Origin: Lachnospiraceae bacterium
GTDB taxonomy: Bacteria > Bacillota > Clostridia > Lachnospirales > Lachnospiraceae
NCBI GenBank assembly: GCA_022797535.1
Contig: JAAWKU010000007.1
Coordinates: 1 to 52,642 of the forward strand
Reading direction: 5' to 3'
DNA: 52,642 nucleotides
Made by a program: the position numbers and the translations under genes. Positions within the stretch are counted from its first letter, which is position 1. The number at the start of each line of letters is the position of its first letter. The notes under the pieces were generated by a model. That model was not told where the DNA came from. It saw only the letters and a program-made list of their open reading frames with translations, and made no database searches. This document shows positions 16,069 through 24,962 of the stretch, in pieces.

Positions 16069-16977
16069 ATGAATTCACTCAACCTGTACCACATCTTCTA
16101 TACTGTGGCCCAGTGCGGCAATATTTCCGCCGCCGCCAGGAAGCTGTATATCAGCCAGCCCGCCGTAAGCAAGTCCATCTCCCGCCTGGAGGAGTCTTTC
16201 TCCTCTCCTCTGCTGGTCCGCAGTTCCCGGGGCGTGACCCTCACGGAAAACGGCAGGCTCCTCTACAAACAGCTGGAGACGGCCTTTCAGGCCATCCGTC
16301 AGGGAGAAGAGATGATCAGTCGAAACGATCTGCTGGGGGCGGGCAGCCTGTCCATGGGCGTCAGTGCCACCCTGTGCAAATATGTGCTGCTTCCCTGCTT
16401 ACAGGACTATATAGCGGAGAATCCCTATGTGAAAATCTCCCTGTCCTGCCAGTCCACTCACGAAACCATCACTGCCCTGGAAAACGGCACGCTGGAACTG
16501 GGCCTGGTGGGGGAAAGCGAACGCCTGGAGGGAAGCCGCCTCACCTTTCTGCCCATCCGGGAAATCCATGATATCTTTGTATGTTCTCCCGACTATCTGC
16601 GCAAGCTCCACACCCGTCCGGAGGAGAACAATCAACAGGAAATCCTGACCCAGGGAACCTTTCTGCTGCTGAACAAGGACAATGTAACCCGCCAATATAT
16701 CGACAGACATATGCTTCTGCAGGGCATCTCTGTGGAACACAAGATCGAAGTGTCCACCATGGACCTGCTCATCGACTTTGCCCGCATCGGCCTGGGAATC
16801 GCCTGCGTCATCGGCGAGTTTGTCCGGGAAGAACTGCAAAAAGGCTCCCTGATGGAATGTTCCATCAGAGAGCCTATCCCTCCGCGCCGCATCGGTTTCG
16901 CCTACCCCAGATCCGTCAAACCCTCGGCCGCCATGAGCGCGTTCCTGGCGCGGCTGGTTCCCCGGGAGTTTCCCTGA
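16069..16977 (+). CDS. LysR-family transcriptional regulator
   Basis: 302 residues. Winged helix-turn-helix at about 4-63 (FYTVAQCGNISAAARKLYISQPAVSKSI, core AAARKLYISQPAVSKSI), then two periplasmic-binding-like effector lobes from about 90. The RBS GGAGG lies 8 nt before the ATG. LysR genes of this kind are often found beside leuCD in Clostridia, and a T-N11-A operator sits at -65 of leuC here, so control of leuCD is the best inference. The lipoprotein and small secreted gene now separate the two. The effector is unknown. It is convergent with the histidine kinase gene. Confidence 0.9.
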   Translation: MNSLNLYHIFYTVAQCGNISAAARKLYISQPAVSKSISRLEESFSSPLLVRSSRGVTLTENGRLLYKQLETAFQAIRQGEEMISRNDLLGAGSLSMGVSATLCKYVLLPCLQDYIAENPYVKISLSCQSTHETITALENGTLELGLVGESERLEGSRLTFLPIREIHDIFVCSPDYLRKLHTRPEENNQQEILTQGTFLLLNKDNVTRQYIDRHMLLQGISVEHKIEVSTMDLLIDFARIGLGIACVIGEFVREELQKGSLMECSIREPIPPRRIGFAYPRSVKPSAAMSAFLARLVPREFP

Positions 16978-17042
16978 AATATAGAGGGCCGGCAGAAGGC
17001 GATGCGATGCCATCGCCATCTCATGCGCACAGCAATTATTCT

Positions 17043-19523
17043 TCAGGAAAGAGGCTGGCTCTGCTCCCGCACCCAGGTGGTGCTGGCAGTAAACAGATCC
17101 CCGTCCACCGTCACGGAAAAATGTCCTCCCATCAGTTCCGTAAAGCTGCGGACAATGGCCAGGCCCAGGCCGCTGCCCTCGGTATTGCGGGAGGCGTCCC
17201 CTCTGACAAAACGTTCCGTCAGTTCCTCGGCGCTCACCGTGATCTCCTGCTCCGTGATATTCTTCAGACGCACAGTAACTTCCTGTTCTGTCTGCTCCAG
17301 ATCTACATAGATCCGGGTGCCTTCCATGGCGTACTTAATTATATTTCCAAACAGATTCTCATAGATCCGATAGGCTTTTTGACTGTCCAGCCGCACCACC
17401 ACCTTCTCTTCCGGCAGCCGCATACGCACGGCCAGATTTCTCTCCTCCAGCCGGTCCTCCTGCTCGAATTCCACCTGTCGCAGCAGATTCACGATATCCA
17501 CATCCACCAGATTCAAGGTAATATTCTTGCTGTTGGCCTTGCTGACCTCAAATAAATCCTCAATCAGCGCTTTCAGCCGCAGGGATTTCTGCTCCAGTAT
17601 CTGCAGATACTGAATCCTCTGCTCCTCGGTGACATTGGCCTCCTTCAACAGATTCACATAGGTGATAATCGCTGTCAGGGGGGTCTTTAAATCATGAGAT
17701 ACATTGGTAATCAATTCCGTCTTCATGCGCTGGCTCTTCACCTCCTCCGCCACGGCTTTTTGAAATCCCTCTTCGATTCGATAAATCTGGGGCTTAAAGG
17801 GCTCAAACACACCCAGGTGCTCCGTTATCTTCACATCCAGATTGCCGTTCGCAATTTCATTGGCGGCCCGCAGCAGAATACTGTATTTTTTCTGCAGATC
17901 ACTGATATATTTTTTTATCACAAAATACAGCAGCAGGGTGTAGATCAGCACCCCAAACCAACCCGCCACCCACATGGTACAGAGCAGCAATACCACGATC
18001 CCGTTGATAACCAGCAGCCGGATCACCTGCCTGCGGGAATCCCTGGTGATATCCAGATTCACCAGGGTCTGATAGTAACGCCGGATCCGTTCTGTGCACC
18101 AACTCCAGACCCGGGAGCACACCATGCGCTTATGCAGATATCCCCGGACGCCCAGTCTGCGGGTCTCCCCCAGACAGCAGCCCGCATACCAGGCGGCAAA
18201 AAGCAGTCCAGTTACCGCCGCCAGATTCAACCCGTAGGCCAGTATGTCTGCCCAGGTCCACCACTCAGTACGGAGATAATAGGCAGGATTATTGGTAATA
18301 TAGAGACTGGATGCCCACTGCAATACCAGGGGAGCCGCCACCAGAGGCAGCGCCAGGGTTCCCCCAATCACCGCCTCTGCCGGAGCGCGCCGAAAGTGCC
18401 TTAAAAGCCTTTTTTCTTCCCTGCGGGGATTTCCATAAAAAAATCCCCAGCCCCAGAGCACCGCCGCAAGCAACAGGAATATCCCCTGCAGACCGTCATA
18501 TTCATATTCCCTGTAAACATCCATAAAATCGTTTTGCGCCCGATAATTGCTCACCAGAGTTTCCCACTGACTTCGTTTAATGCCGTAGATAACGGTGCAG
18601 TTTTTGGGGCCGCCATAGCCACGGACGCGCTCCTCCAGCTGATTTAGAAAAGAGGAATCCGAACATGCGTCCCCCACATAGGCGTACTGCTCCCCCGTGA
18701 TCCTGAATGCTTCAGGCACATAACTTGCCAGGTTCGTCACATAGCTCCCGTACAATCCCCGGCGAAAGCCGTCATAAAGGGTCCTGGTCAGAGTGTTGAC
18801 ATCGCTGTCCAAAGCCGCTTTCACCAGCAGATTACCCCCATCGTCATAATCCATCTGAAACCAGACCGAGTATTCCTCCTTGGAAAAGTCCTTTCCCTTT
18901 TCGGTCTGCAGAGTATTGGTGACAATAGTCCCTGTTTGATGATCCTGCATCCAATAGTCGAAGGCGCCCATCTTCTCCTGCATATTCTGGCTCAGATTCT
19001 CCAGACATTCCCCCAGATAGGCATATACATTGGTGAGAGATTCCCGCATTACCCCTTCCCAGAGCCATTGTACGTCCTCCAGGCCGGCCTCTGTCTCCTC
19101 CCGGGCAGCCGTTGCGCCGCCATCGGAGCCGATTTCTTCTTCCACAATATATCTGCCCTGACTGATCAGGAACTCGCTCAGTTCAAGGTTCCACGCATCC
19201 TCATCGTAGACGCCATACAACTGGTCAAAGGTGAGATGCCTGCCGTTAACTGCGTTATAAAGATCGCGATAAAGCACATAATTGTAACGGTTACAGGCGC
19301 CCAAGCCGCCGTACAAATCCGTCACGGAAGGCTCCGTCCGATAGATTGCGGAGATATCCATATAGCGCGTAAACAGGATTAACGCGCCTGCCAGGGACAG
19401 TGCCGTACCCAGCCGCCATATGTTCTGCCACTTTTTCTTCTTTTTTTGTGCAGGGTCCACATTCAACTCGGGAATCCCCTGTATCCCCGGCTGCACGACC
19501 TCCGATTTCCGTTTTTTCCCCAT
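17043..19523 (-). CDS. Sensor histidine kinase with large extracellular domain
   Basis: 826 residues. Membrane helix 1 is at about 36-55, an extracellular domain of nearly 290 residues follows, then about five more membrane helices (about 345-362, 383-405, 424-450, 500-520, 522-540). A HAMP-like linker (about 545-570, ANEIANGNLDVKI) leads to the phosphoacceptor H-box NVSHDLKTPLTAI with His610. ATP-binding motifs follow: N-box ENLFGNIIKYAMEG and G-box EGSGLGLAIVRS. It phosphorylates the response regulator encoded 18 bp upstream. The architecture matches the second kinase at 30895-33675, so they are paralogues. The stimulus is unknown. Confidence 0.92.
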   Translation of the reverse strand: MGKKRKSEVVQPGIQGIPELNVDPAQKKKKKWQNIWRLGTALSLAGALILFTRYMDISAIYRTEPSVTDLYGGLGACNRYNYVLYRDLYNAVNGRHLTFDQLYGVYDEDAWNLELSEFLISQGRYIVEEEIGSDGGATAAREETEAGLEDVQWLWEGVMRESLTNVYAYLGECLENLSQNMQEKMGAFDYWMQDHQTGTIVTNTLQTEKGKDFSKEEYSVWFQMDYDDGGNLLVKAALDSDVNTLTRTLYDGFRRGLYGSYVTNLASYVPEAFRITGEQYAYVGDACSDSSFLNQLEERVRGYGGPKNCTVIYGIKRSQWETLVSNYRAQNDFMDVYREYEYDGLQGIFLLLAAVLWGWGFFYGNPRREEKRLLRHFRRAPAEAVIGGTLALPLVAAPLVLQWASSLYITNNPAYYLRTEWWTWADILAYGLNLAAVTGLLFAAWYAGCCLGETRRLGVRGYLHKRMVCSRVWSWCTERIRRYYQTLVNLDITRDSRRQVIRLLVINGIVVLLLCTMWVAGWFGVLIYTLLLYFVIKKYISDLQKKYSILLRAANEIANGNLDVKITEHLGVFEPFKPQIYRIEEGFQKAVAEEVKSQRMKTELITNVSHDLKTPLTAIITYVNLLKEANVTEEQRIQYLQILEQKSLRLKALIEDLFEVSKANSKNITLNLVDVDIVNLLRQVEFEQEDRLEERNLAVRMRLPEEKVVVRLDSQKAYRIYENLFGNIIKYAMEGTRIYVDLEQTEQEVTVRLKNITEQEITVSAEELTERFVRGDASRNTEGSGLGLAIVRSFTELMGGHFSVTVDGDLFTASTTWVREQSQPLS

Positions 19524-19541
19524 ATTTACCTCTTGATTTCC

Positions 19542-20258
19542 CTATTGCTTTTCCATCTTGTATCCCACGCCCCAGACCACTTTCAGGTACTTGGGGTTCT
19601 TGGGATCTATCTCAATTTTTTCCCGGATATTCCGCACATGAACCATAATTGTGTCCGTGTTGACAGCCTTCTCGTTCCACACCCGCTCATAGATTTCATC
19701 TGCGGAGAAAACCCGACCGGGGTTCTTCATCAGCAGTTGTACAATCTTGAACTCCATGGGAGTCAGCTTCACAGGCTCCCCGTCCACCGTCAGTTCCACG
19801 CTGTCCTCATTCAGTTCCAATCCGCCCAGGGTATAGATATGCTCTCTGGCCGCGCCGCCCACGGCGCTCATATACTTGCTGTAACGGCGCAGATGGGAAT
19901 TCACCCGGGCCAGCAGTTCCAGCGGGGTAAAGGGCTTGGAAATATAATCGTCCGCCCCCATATTCAGCCCCATGATTTTATCCACTTCCTCGGACTTGGC
20001 CGACAGCATCAGCACCGGAAACTCATATCCCAGATCCCTGGTTTTCATCAGCATGGTAATTCCATCCATCACCGGCATCATCACATCCAGAATCACCAGA
20101 TGCAATTCCCTGCTCTTTACAATCTCCAATCCTTCCTGGCCATTGGCCGCCTGAAATACCTGATACCCCTGGTTGCGCAGGTAAATCTCTATTCCCTGCC
20201 GAATCTCTCTGTCGTCCTCCACCACCAGGATGCTGTACTCTTGCTGATTCATTCCCAT
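19542..20258 (-). CDS. OmpR-family response regulator
   Basis: 238 residues. Receiver domain at about 9-122 with acidic pocket VVEDD, phosphoacceptor Asp58 (LVILDVMMP) and conserved Lys in ISKPFTPLELLARV. The OmpR-type winged helix (about 142-235) contains TPMEFKIVQLLMKNPGRVFS and ends WGVGYKME. Forms a two-gene unit with the kinase downstream. Its sequence is close to the regulator at 33689-34387. The ATG at 20258 follows GGGAG; a second ATG two codons in is equally usable. Confidence 0.95.
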   Translation of the reverse strand: MGMNQQEYSILVVEDDREIRQGIEIYLRNQGYQVFQAANGQEGLEIVKSRELHLVILDVMMPVMDGITMLMKTRDLGYEFPVLMLSAKSEEVDKIMGLNMGADDYISKPFTPLELLARVNSHLRRYSKYMSAVGGAAREHIYTLGGLELNEDSVELTVDGEPVKLTPMEFKIVQLLMKNPGRVFSADEIYERVWNEKAVNTDTIMVHVRNIREKIEIDPKNPKYLKVVWGVGYKMEKQ

Positions 20259-20296
20259 TACTCTCCCTTATCATTCATTTGCAGGCAGAGTCAAAC

Positions 20297-20368
20297 GCTC
20301 TCTGATGACTCCCATGGTTCAGCCCGACAGGCGCTCCCCGATGACTCCCCCAGTTCAGCCTGGCAGGC
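20297..20368 (-). repeat. 36-bp tandem duplication around the glycosyltransferase stop
   Basis: Copies at 20297-20332 and 20333-20368 agree at 29 of 36 positions. A third, more degraded version of part of the unit continues into the coding end of the glycosyltransferase. Each copy contains a GAGCG(T/C)(C/T)TG piece that encodes RERL and a TGA stop. Confidence 0.8.
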
Positions 20369-21656
20369 GCAGACGCTCCCGCAGATCCCGGAACACATGG
20401 ATCTGGGCGTTTGCCTGTGTCATGGCATACTGCCTACAGGTATCAGTATATATCTTCACGGCTTTTTCCGCAACTGCATCTTCCCGATATTGGAGCGCCG
20501 CCTCAAATGCGCCGGTCCGCAGGCCGTCCCGCAGGGGTTCATTCTGCAGCACCCGCAGAAGCTGTTCCGTGAAAGTCTCTTCCTCCTCCGGGCACAGGTA
20601 ACCGCTGACGCTGTCCTCCACCAGATCCTCCACTCCCGACGCCCGCAGGGCCACCACAGGGGTCCTGGCCGCCATGGCTTCCAGGATCACGATTCCCTGG
20701 GTCTCCGTCTTGGAAGCGAACACAAAGCAGTCCGCAGACGCCATATGGGCCGCGATCTCCCGGTTGGGCAGGCATCCCAGAAAGCAGATCTGCTGACGGA
20801 TGTCAAGTTGTTCACACAGATCCATAAACTCTTCCTTCTGAGGGCCGTCTCCGATAACCATCAGTCGGAAATCCGGCAGAAACTGTTTCAGACGGGCCAT
20901 GCACCGCAGCAGAAAAGGCACATTCTTTTCATGTCCCAGGCGGGACACCGTGACCAGCAGAGGCATCTGCCCGCCTCCATATTGCTGCCGGATCGCCCCC
21001 ACTGCCCGGGAATCCGCCCTGTAACTCTCTCGGGGCAGACCTGTGGGCAGCACGGCCAGATCCGCCTGGCAGTTGTAAGTATAACCATACTGAGAGCGGA
21101 AAACCCTCTTCATTCCCTCCGTGGGAGCGATGACAGTGTGGCATCGCCGCATAAAACCGCTGAGAAACCAGGGCGCCAATTCCTGCTTAATGGCCTTGCT
21201 GCCCCGGTAGCGGAGCCGTCCCAGCAGATTATCTTTTCTCGCTCCCTGACTCAGCCAGTGGATGGGGCCCGCATAATCCAGATACTGCTCATACTGGGTG
21301 TGGTAGGTATATACCAGCGGGATATTGTATTTCTGAGACAGACGGGCCGCCACCCTGCCGATGAGCACCGGGTGATGTACATGGATCACATCGAACTCCT
21401 CCCGGGCAAAAGTTTCTTCCAGCACCGGGTCCAGGGGATTGGGCAATACGGTATCGCTGTAAAAATGCTGACTCAGGGTGCTGTAGCGCACCACATCCTC
21501 CTCCGGCTCCTGTTCGTTCCCCAGATGCTTATATTTGGGGGCGAACACCACCACCCTGTGTCCCTGCGCCCGCAGCGCCTCCGTCAAGCGCTCAATGGAG
21601 ATGGGTACCCCGCCGATATAAGGTTTGTAGTTGTTGGTCATCATGGCTATTTTCAT
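20355..21656 (-). CDS. GT4-family glycosyltransferase
   Basis: 433 residues. N-terminal Rossmann lobe starts MKIAMMTNNYKPYIGGVP with the glycine-rich acceptor loop and continues through FDVIHVHHPVLIG and PLVYTYHTQY. The C-terminal lobe holds PLLVTVSRLGHEKN, the donor-binding region VFASKTETQGIVILEAMA (EX7E-type motif) and PVVALRASGVEDLV. This is the retaining GT-B fold of family GT4, in the group that includes diacylglycerol glucosyl- and mannosyltransferases. A membrane glycolipid acceptor is plausible but not shown. ATG at 21656 with GGGGAG upstream is preferred over an earlier in-frame ATG. Confidence 0.9.
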   Translation of the reverse strand: MKIAMMTNNYKPYIGGVPISIERLTEALRAQGHRVVVFAPKYKHLGNEQEPEEDVVRYSTLSQHFYSDTVLPNPLDPVLEETFAREEFDVIHVHHPVLIGRVAARLSQKYNIPLVYTYHTQYEQYLDYAGPIHWLSQGARKDNLLGRLRYRGSKAIKQELAPWFLSGFMRRCHTVIAPTEGMKRVFRSQYGYTYNCQADLAVLPTGLPRESYRADSRAVGAIRQQYGGGQMPLLVTVSRLGHEKNVPFLLRCMARLKQFLPDFRLMVIGDGPQKEEFMDLCEQLDIRQQICFLGCLPNREIAAHMASADCFVFASKTETQGIVILEAMAARTPVVALRASGVEDLVEDSVSGYLCPEEEETFTEQLLRVLQNEPLRDGLRTGAFEAALQYREDAVAEKAVKIYTDTCRQYAMTQANAQIHVFRDLRERLRLPG

Positions 21657-21794
21657 ATATGTCTCCCCTCTGTCTGATTCCATAGCTTTGTCCCGTTTCC
21701 TGTTTCACATTTCCTGCCTGAACTCTCTGGTGCATCCCGTCGGCAGGCCGCGCTCTAAGTTCCCTTCTCTGTTTCATTCTTATGGAAGGAGGCG

Positions 21795-22310
21795 TCAGGC
21801 GGCTGCCAGCCAGCCCAGCACCTGTTCCCCGCAAAAATATCCCGCACCCACAAAAAGCAGATTCCAGAGAAAAATTCCTATTGTGGAGCATACCACATAC
21901 TGGCTGAGCCGCATCCGAAACACTCCGGCAGGGATGGATACCAGCGTGCGGATCATGGGAATCAGCTTTGCGGCGATCAGACCCATGCCGCCCTTTTCCT
22001 GCACCCAGTTCAGATATTTTTCTATGGTGGGCCTTTGCTTCGGGAACTTGTTCATATATTTTTCCAGAAAGAACCGCCCGCCGGTAAATCCCAACACGTA
22101 CAGCACCATACTGCCCAGCAGCCCCGCCGCCACCGTGATGACCATCACCCAGGGAAAGGATATATTGCCGCCTGCCGCCATAATTCCCGCCAGGGGCATA
22201 ATGATCCCGGCCGGGAACCCCGGCAGATTCATATACTCCAAAAATACCAACACAAAGATGGCGATTGTGCCATACCTTGTAAATACATCTATAATTGCCG
22301 CATAGTCCAT
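21795..22310 (-). CDS. DedA-family membrane protein
   Basis: 171 residues with four to five hydrophobic segments. DedA signatures are FLEYMNLPGFPAGIIMPLAG near the N-terminus, the GGRFFLEKYM region, and RTLVSIPAGVFRM in the re-entrant loop. DedA/VTT proteins act as lipid scramblases or in undecaprenyl-phosphate or phosphatidylethanolamine recycling. Start ATG 22310 has AGGAGG 8 nt upstream. Co-directional with the glycosyltransferase and the anchored protein upstream, consistent with an envelope-lipid cluster. Confidence 0.92.
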   Translation of the reverse strand: MDYAAIIDVFTRYGTIAIFVLVFLEYMNLPGFPAGIIMPLAGIMAAGGNISFPWVMVITVAAGLLGSMVLYVLGFTGGRFFLEKYMNKFPKQRPTIEKYLNWVQEKGGMGLIAAKLIPMIRTLVSIPAGVFRMRLSQYVVCSTIGIFLWNLLFVGAGYFCGEQVLGWLAAA

Positions 22311-22399
22311 TTCTTCTTCCTCCTGATTATAGTTCCACAGATTCCCGGACAGCACACATGCCCCGTGATCCATGTTTGTCCGCCTGTGCATCGTCAGTT

Positions 22400-22774
22400 T
22401 CAGTCAACCTTACACAAGTCCACTTGAAAGTTTCCTGCAAAATCCATATATTTCGCCGCCAGGGTATAGGTGTCGTCATAACTCATGGTCAGGTATGTGA
22501 CCAGTTCCTTTGCCTGATCCAATTCCGTTATCCGATTTCCCGCCGAGTCGTACAAGACTATATCCAGGTCCCCCTTCTCCACATTGGACGCAAAGTAAAA
22601 CCGAATCCTGTCTCCTTCCCCGGCCCAGAAAGACAGGGTGGAAATATTTGTCACCGGATCGAAAAAGGAATGGTTGATATTGCCCAATCTCTCCGGACGG
22701 GACAGAAACCACAGGGCCGCCGCCACAGCCGCCATCCCGATACCTGTCAATACCAGTAGCACCTGCTTTCTCAT
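22400..22774 (-). CDS. Membrane-anchored beta-rich protein, unknown
   Basis: 124 residues. One N-terminal signal-anchor helix (about 4-24, MRKQVLLVLTGIGMAAVAAA) is followed by an extracytoplasmic domain of alternating strands: ISTLSFWAGEGDRIRFYF, GDLDIVLYDSAGNRI, DTYTLAAKYMDFAGNFQV. This pattern resembles a small beta-sandwich such as those that sense or bind ligand outside the cell. Only one Cys is present in the domain. No named family recognised. It precedes dedA by 89 bp on the same strand. The Shine-Dalgarno (GAGG) is somewhat distant from the ATG. Confidence 0.72.
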   Translation of the reverse strand: MRKQVLLVLTGIGMAAVAAALWFLSRPERLGNINHSFFDPVTNISTLSFWAGEGDRIRFYFASNVEKGDLDIVLYDSAGNRITELDQAKELVTYLTMSYDDTYTLAAKYMDFAGNFQVDLCKVD

Positions 22775-22915
22775 TGTTCTTCACATCCTCTCCGCCTCCT
22801 GGCCGCAATATAAGTTCTATCGCTTTCTGAGGATAGTATAAGCCGTCCTTCTGAAGTTTTCTGATATGGAAATCCGAAGATTTTCTAAAGAAAGGAAAAA
22901 GATTCAGATAAGCAT

Positions 22916-22955
22916 AAAAAAAGACAGCCGGAGCAAAATTGCCATGCCCCGGCTG
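22916..22955 (-). terminator. Terminator of the MoxR ATPase gene
   Basis: Minus-strand stem AGCCGGGGC/GCTCCGGCT (one wobble pair) with an 11-nt loop, followed by TCTTTTTTT. It lies about 50 bp past the stop codon and closes the gene as a single unit. Confidence 0.88.
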
Positions 22956-23007
22956 ACAGATTTAAACAAAATTTATGGTGTTGCAGATTCCCGATCCATA
23001 GCCGGCA

Positions 23008-23832
23008 TCACAGGCTGCCGTCGTGGCGCACCAGTTCCAAGTCCTCGTCCTTCTTGACCACCACACCGATAAAAGGCAGGGCGCCGCGTATACGGTCCGC
23101 GCTGATGCCTCCTATCTGCAGGGCATTGACCCAGTCAATCAGTTCCGAGGTGCTGGGCTTCTTGCGAATGTCACGGATCCCCCGGATATTGTAGAATACT
23201 TCCATGGCATTTTTCAGCAGATGTTCCTCCACATCGGGAAAATGTACCCGCACAATCTCCTCCATCAGTTCTTTAGAAGGGAAATCAATATAGTGGAAAA
23301 TACAGCGGCGCAGAAAAGCATCCGGCAGTTCCTTCTCCGCATTGGAGGTGATAATCACAATGGGGCGGTGTTTAGCCTTCACCGTGCGCTTGGTTTCATT
23401 GATATAGAACTCCATCTGATCCAACTCCCACAGCAGATCATTGGGAAATTCCAGGTCGGCCTTGTCGATCTCGTCGATGAGCAGCACCACCTGTTCCTCG
23501 CTGTCGAATGCCTCTCCCAGCTTGCCCAGCTTGATGTATCGGGCGATATCATCTACGCCTTCCACCCCGAACTGTCCGTCGTACAGACGCTGAATGGTGT
23601 CGTACACATAGAGCCCGTCCTGAGCCTTGGTGGTAGACTTGATGTTCCAGATAATCAGCCGCTTGCCCAGCGCCTTGGCCACCGCTTCCGCCAGCATGGT
23701 CTTGCCCGTGCCCGGCTCTCCCTTGATCAGCAGCGGCTTTTGCAGCGCCATGGCAATGTTCACACTGGCCATCAACTCCTCGCTGGCCACATATTCTCCG
23801 GTTCCCTGAAAAGTATTTGTGTTTTCACTCAT
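23008..23832 (-). CDS. MoxR-family AAA+ ATPase
   Basis: 274 residues. Walker A GEPGTGKTMLAEAVAKALGK (about 38-57), Walker B VVLLIDEIDKADLEF (about 115-129), sensor 1 ITSNAEKELPDAFLRRC with the arginine finger. MoxR ATPases remodel proteins, usually with a VWA-domain partner encoded next to them. No VWA gene is in the window: the gene ends at a strong terminator and the next gene upstream is the divergent metF. Insertion of co-factors or metal centres is typical for the family; the client here is unknown. Confidence 0.9.
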   Translation of the reverse strand: MSENTNTFQGTGEYVASEELMASVNIAMALQKPLLIKGEPGTGKTMLAEAVAKALGKRLIIWNIKSTTKAQDGLYVYDTIQRLYDGQFGVEGVDDIARYIKLGKLGEAFDSEEQVVLLIDEIDKADLEFPNDLLWELDQMEFYINETKRTVKAKHRPIVIITSNAEKELPDAFLRRCIFHYIDFPSKELMEEIVRVHFPDVEEHLLKNAMEVFYNIRGIRDIRKKPSTSELIDWVNALQIGGISADRIRGALPFIGVVVKKDEDLELVRHDGSL

Positions 23833-23891
23833 CGAACTTGTTCTCCTGTTTTTTATTTCCCGCCAAGTTGGCTAAATCAATACTATATAAC

Positions 23892-23920
23892 TTGAAAAAT
23901 GTCTACTAACATGTTACGAT
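23892..23920 (+). promoter_or_regulatory. metF promoter
   Basis: TTGAAA (23892-23897), 17-bp spacer, TACGAT (23915-23920). Leader about 75 nt, no riboswitch fold recognised. Confidence 0.65.
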
Positions 23921-23999
23921 ATTCTCCATGGAAAAGCAAGTACATAACCATAAAATTTCGGGAACATGCGGAACTCTAAATCAGAAAGGTTGAAAACAT

Positions 24000-24857
24000 A
24001 TGACCACAAGCAGAAAATCCATCCCTATTTCTTTCGAAGTATTCCCGCCCAAAAAGGACGGGGAATTCCAGACGGCTTTCGCCACATTGGACAAACTGGG
24101 GGCGCTGGCTCCCGCCTTTATCAGCGTGACCTACGGCGCGGGAGGCAGCAACTCGGGAAAAACAGTGGAGATCGCCTCTTACATACAGAACCGGCTGCGC
24201 CTCCCCGCCCTGGCTCACATCACCTGCGTGGGCAGCAGACGGGAGGCCCTGCGGAACGTGCTGGCTGCGTTAAAAGATGCCGGTGTAACTCATGTGCTGG
24301 CCCTGCGGGGAGACCGTCCCCGGGATATGACGGATGAGCAGTTTGCCGCCCGGGACTTTGAGCACGCCAGCGATATGATCGCCTTCCTGAAAGAACTGGA
24401 TCCGGAATTGCACATCTCCGCCGCCTGCTATCCGGAGAAACATTACGAATGCTTCAGCATGCAGTCTGATCTGGGCTACCTGAAATTAAAACAGGACGCA
24501 GGAGCCGGGGATCTGATCAGCCAGATGTTTTTTGACAATGACTATTTCTATGAATTTCTGGAAAAAGCACGTCGCAGGGGAGTTACCCTGCCCATACACG
24601 CAGGGATTATGCCCGTGACCAGCGCCAGCCAGCTGGGCACCAGCATCTCTCTCTCCGGAGCCACCATTCCCAAGGCTTTCGCCGACATGATCGCCCGGTA
24701 CGGGGATTCGCCGGAGGACATGCGCAAAGCGGGGATCGATTACGCCATTCGCCAGATCATCGACCTGAAGCAGAACGGCGTGGACGGTATTCATATCTAT
24801 ACCATGAATAAACCCAAGATGGCGGCGGAGATTATGGAAGCCATATGCCCCCTGTAA
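24000..24857 (+). CDS. metF: Methylenetetrahydrofolate reductase
   Basis: 285 residues, a full-length TIM-barrel MetF. Signatures: ISFEVFPPKKD (about 9-19), SVTYGAGGS (about 42-50), HITCVG, LALRGDRP (about 97-104), CYPEKH (about 141-146) and QMFFDNDYF (about 178-186). It reduces 5,10-methylene-THF to 5-methyl-THF for methionine synthesis, using FAD. No acetogenesis genes are nearby, so a methionine role is likelier. Flanked by its own promoter and a shared bidirectional terminator. Confidence 0.96.
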   Translation: MTTSRKSIPISFEVFPPKKDGEFQTAFATLDKLGALAPAFISVTYGAGGSNSGKTVEIASYIQNRLRLPALAHITCVGSRREALRNVLAALKDAGVTHVLALRGDRPRDMTDEQFAARDFEHASDMIAFLKELDPELHISAACYPEKHYECFSMQSDLGYLKLKQDAGAGDLISQMFFDNDYFYEFLEKARRRGVTLPIHAGIMPVTSASQLGTSISLSGATIPKAFADMIARYGDSPEDMRKAGIDYAIRQIIDLKQNGVDGIHIYTMNKPKMAAEIMEAICPL

Positions 24858-24875
24858 TCTGGGGGACTGTCCGCC

Positions 24876-24934
24876 AAAAAGGCTGTTGCAGGATATATTG
24901 TGAAGAGCCCTTATCCAGCAACAGCCTATTTTAT
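24876..24934. terminator. Bidirectional terminator between metF and gpsA
   Basis: AGGCTGTTGC (from 24880) pairs with GCAACAGCCT (to 24927), extended by GGATA/TATCC next to an A-A mismatch. Five A on the left give a T run for gpsA, and TATTTTAT on the right serves metF. Confidence 0.85.
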
Positions 24935-24962
24935 ATTTCCTGTTTCTCAAAGCATTTCTGCC

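Noticed and set aside
16998..17022. Hairpin GGCGATG/CATCGCC between lysR and the kinase as a terminator
   Set aside because: The stem is clear, but no T run follows on either strand.
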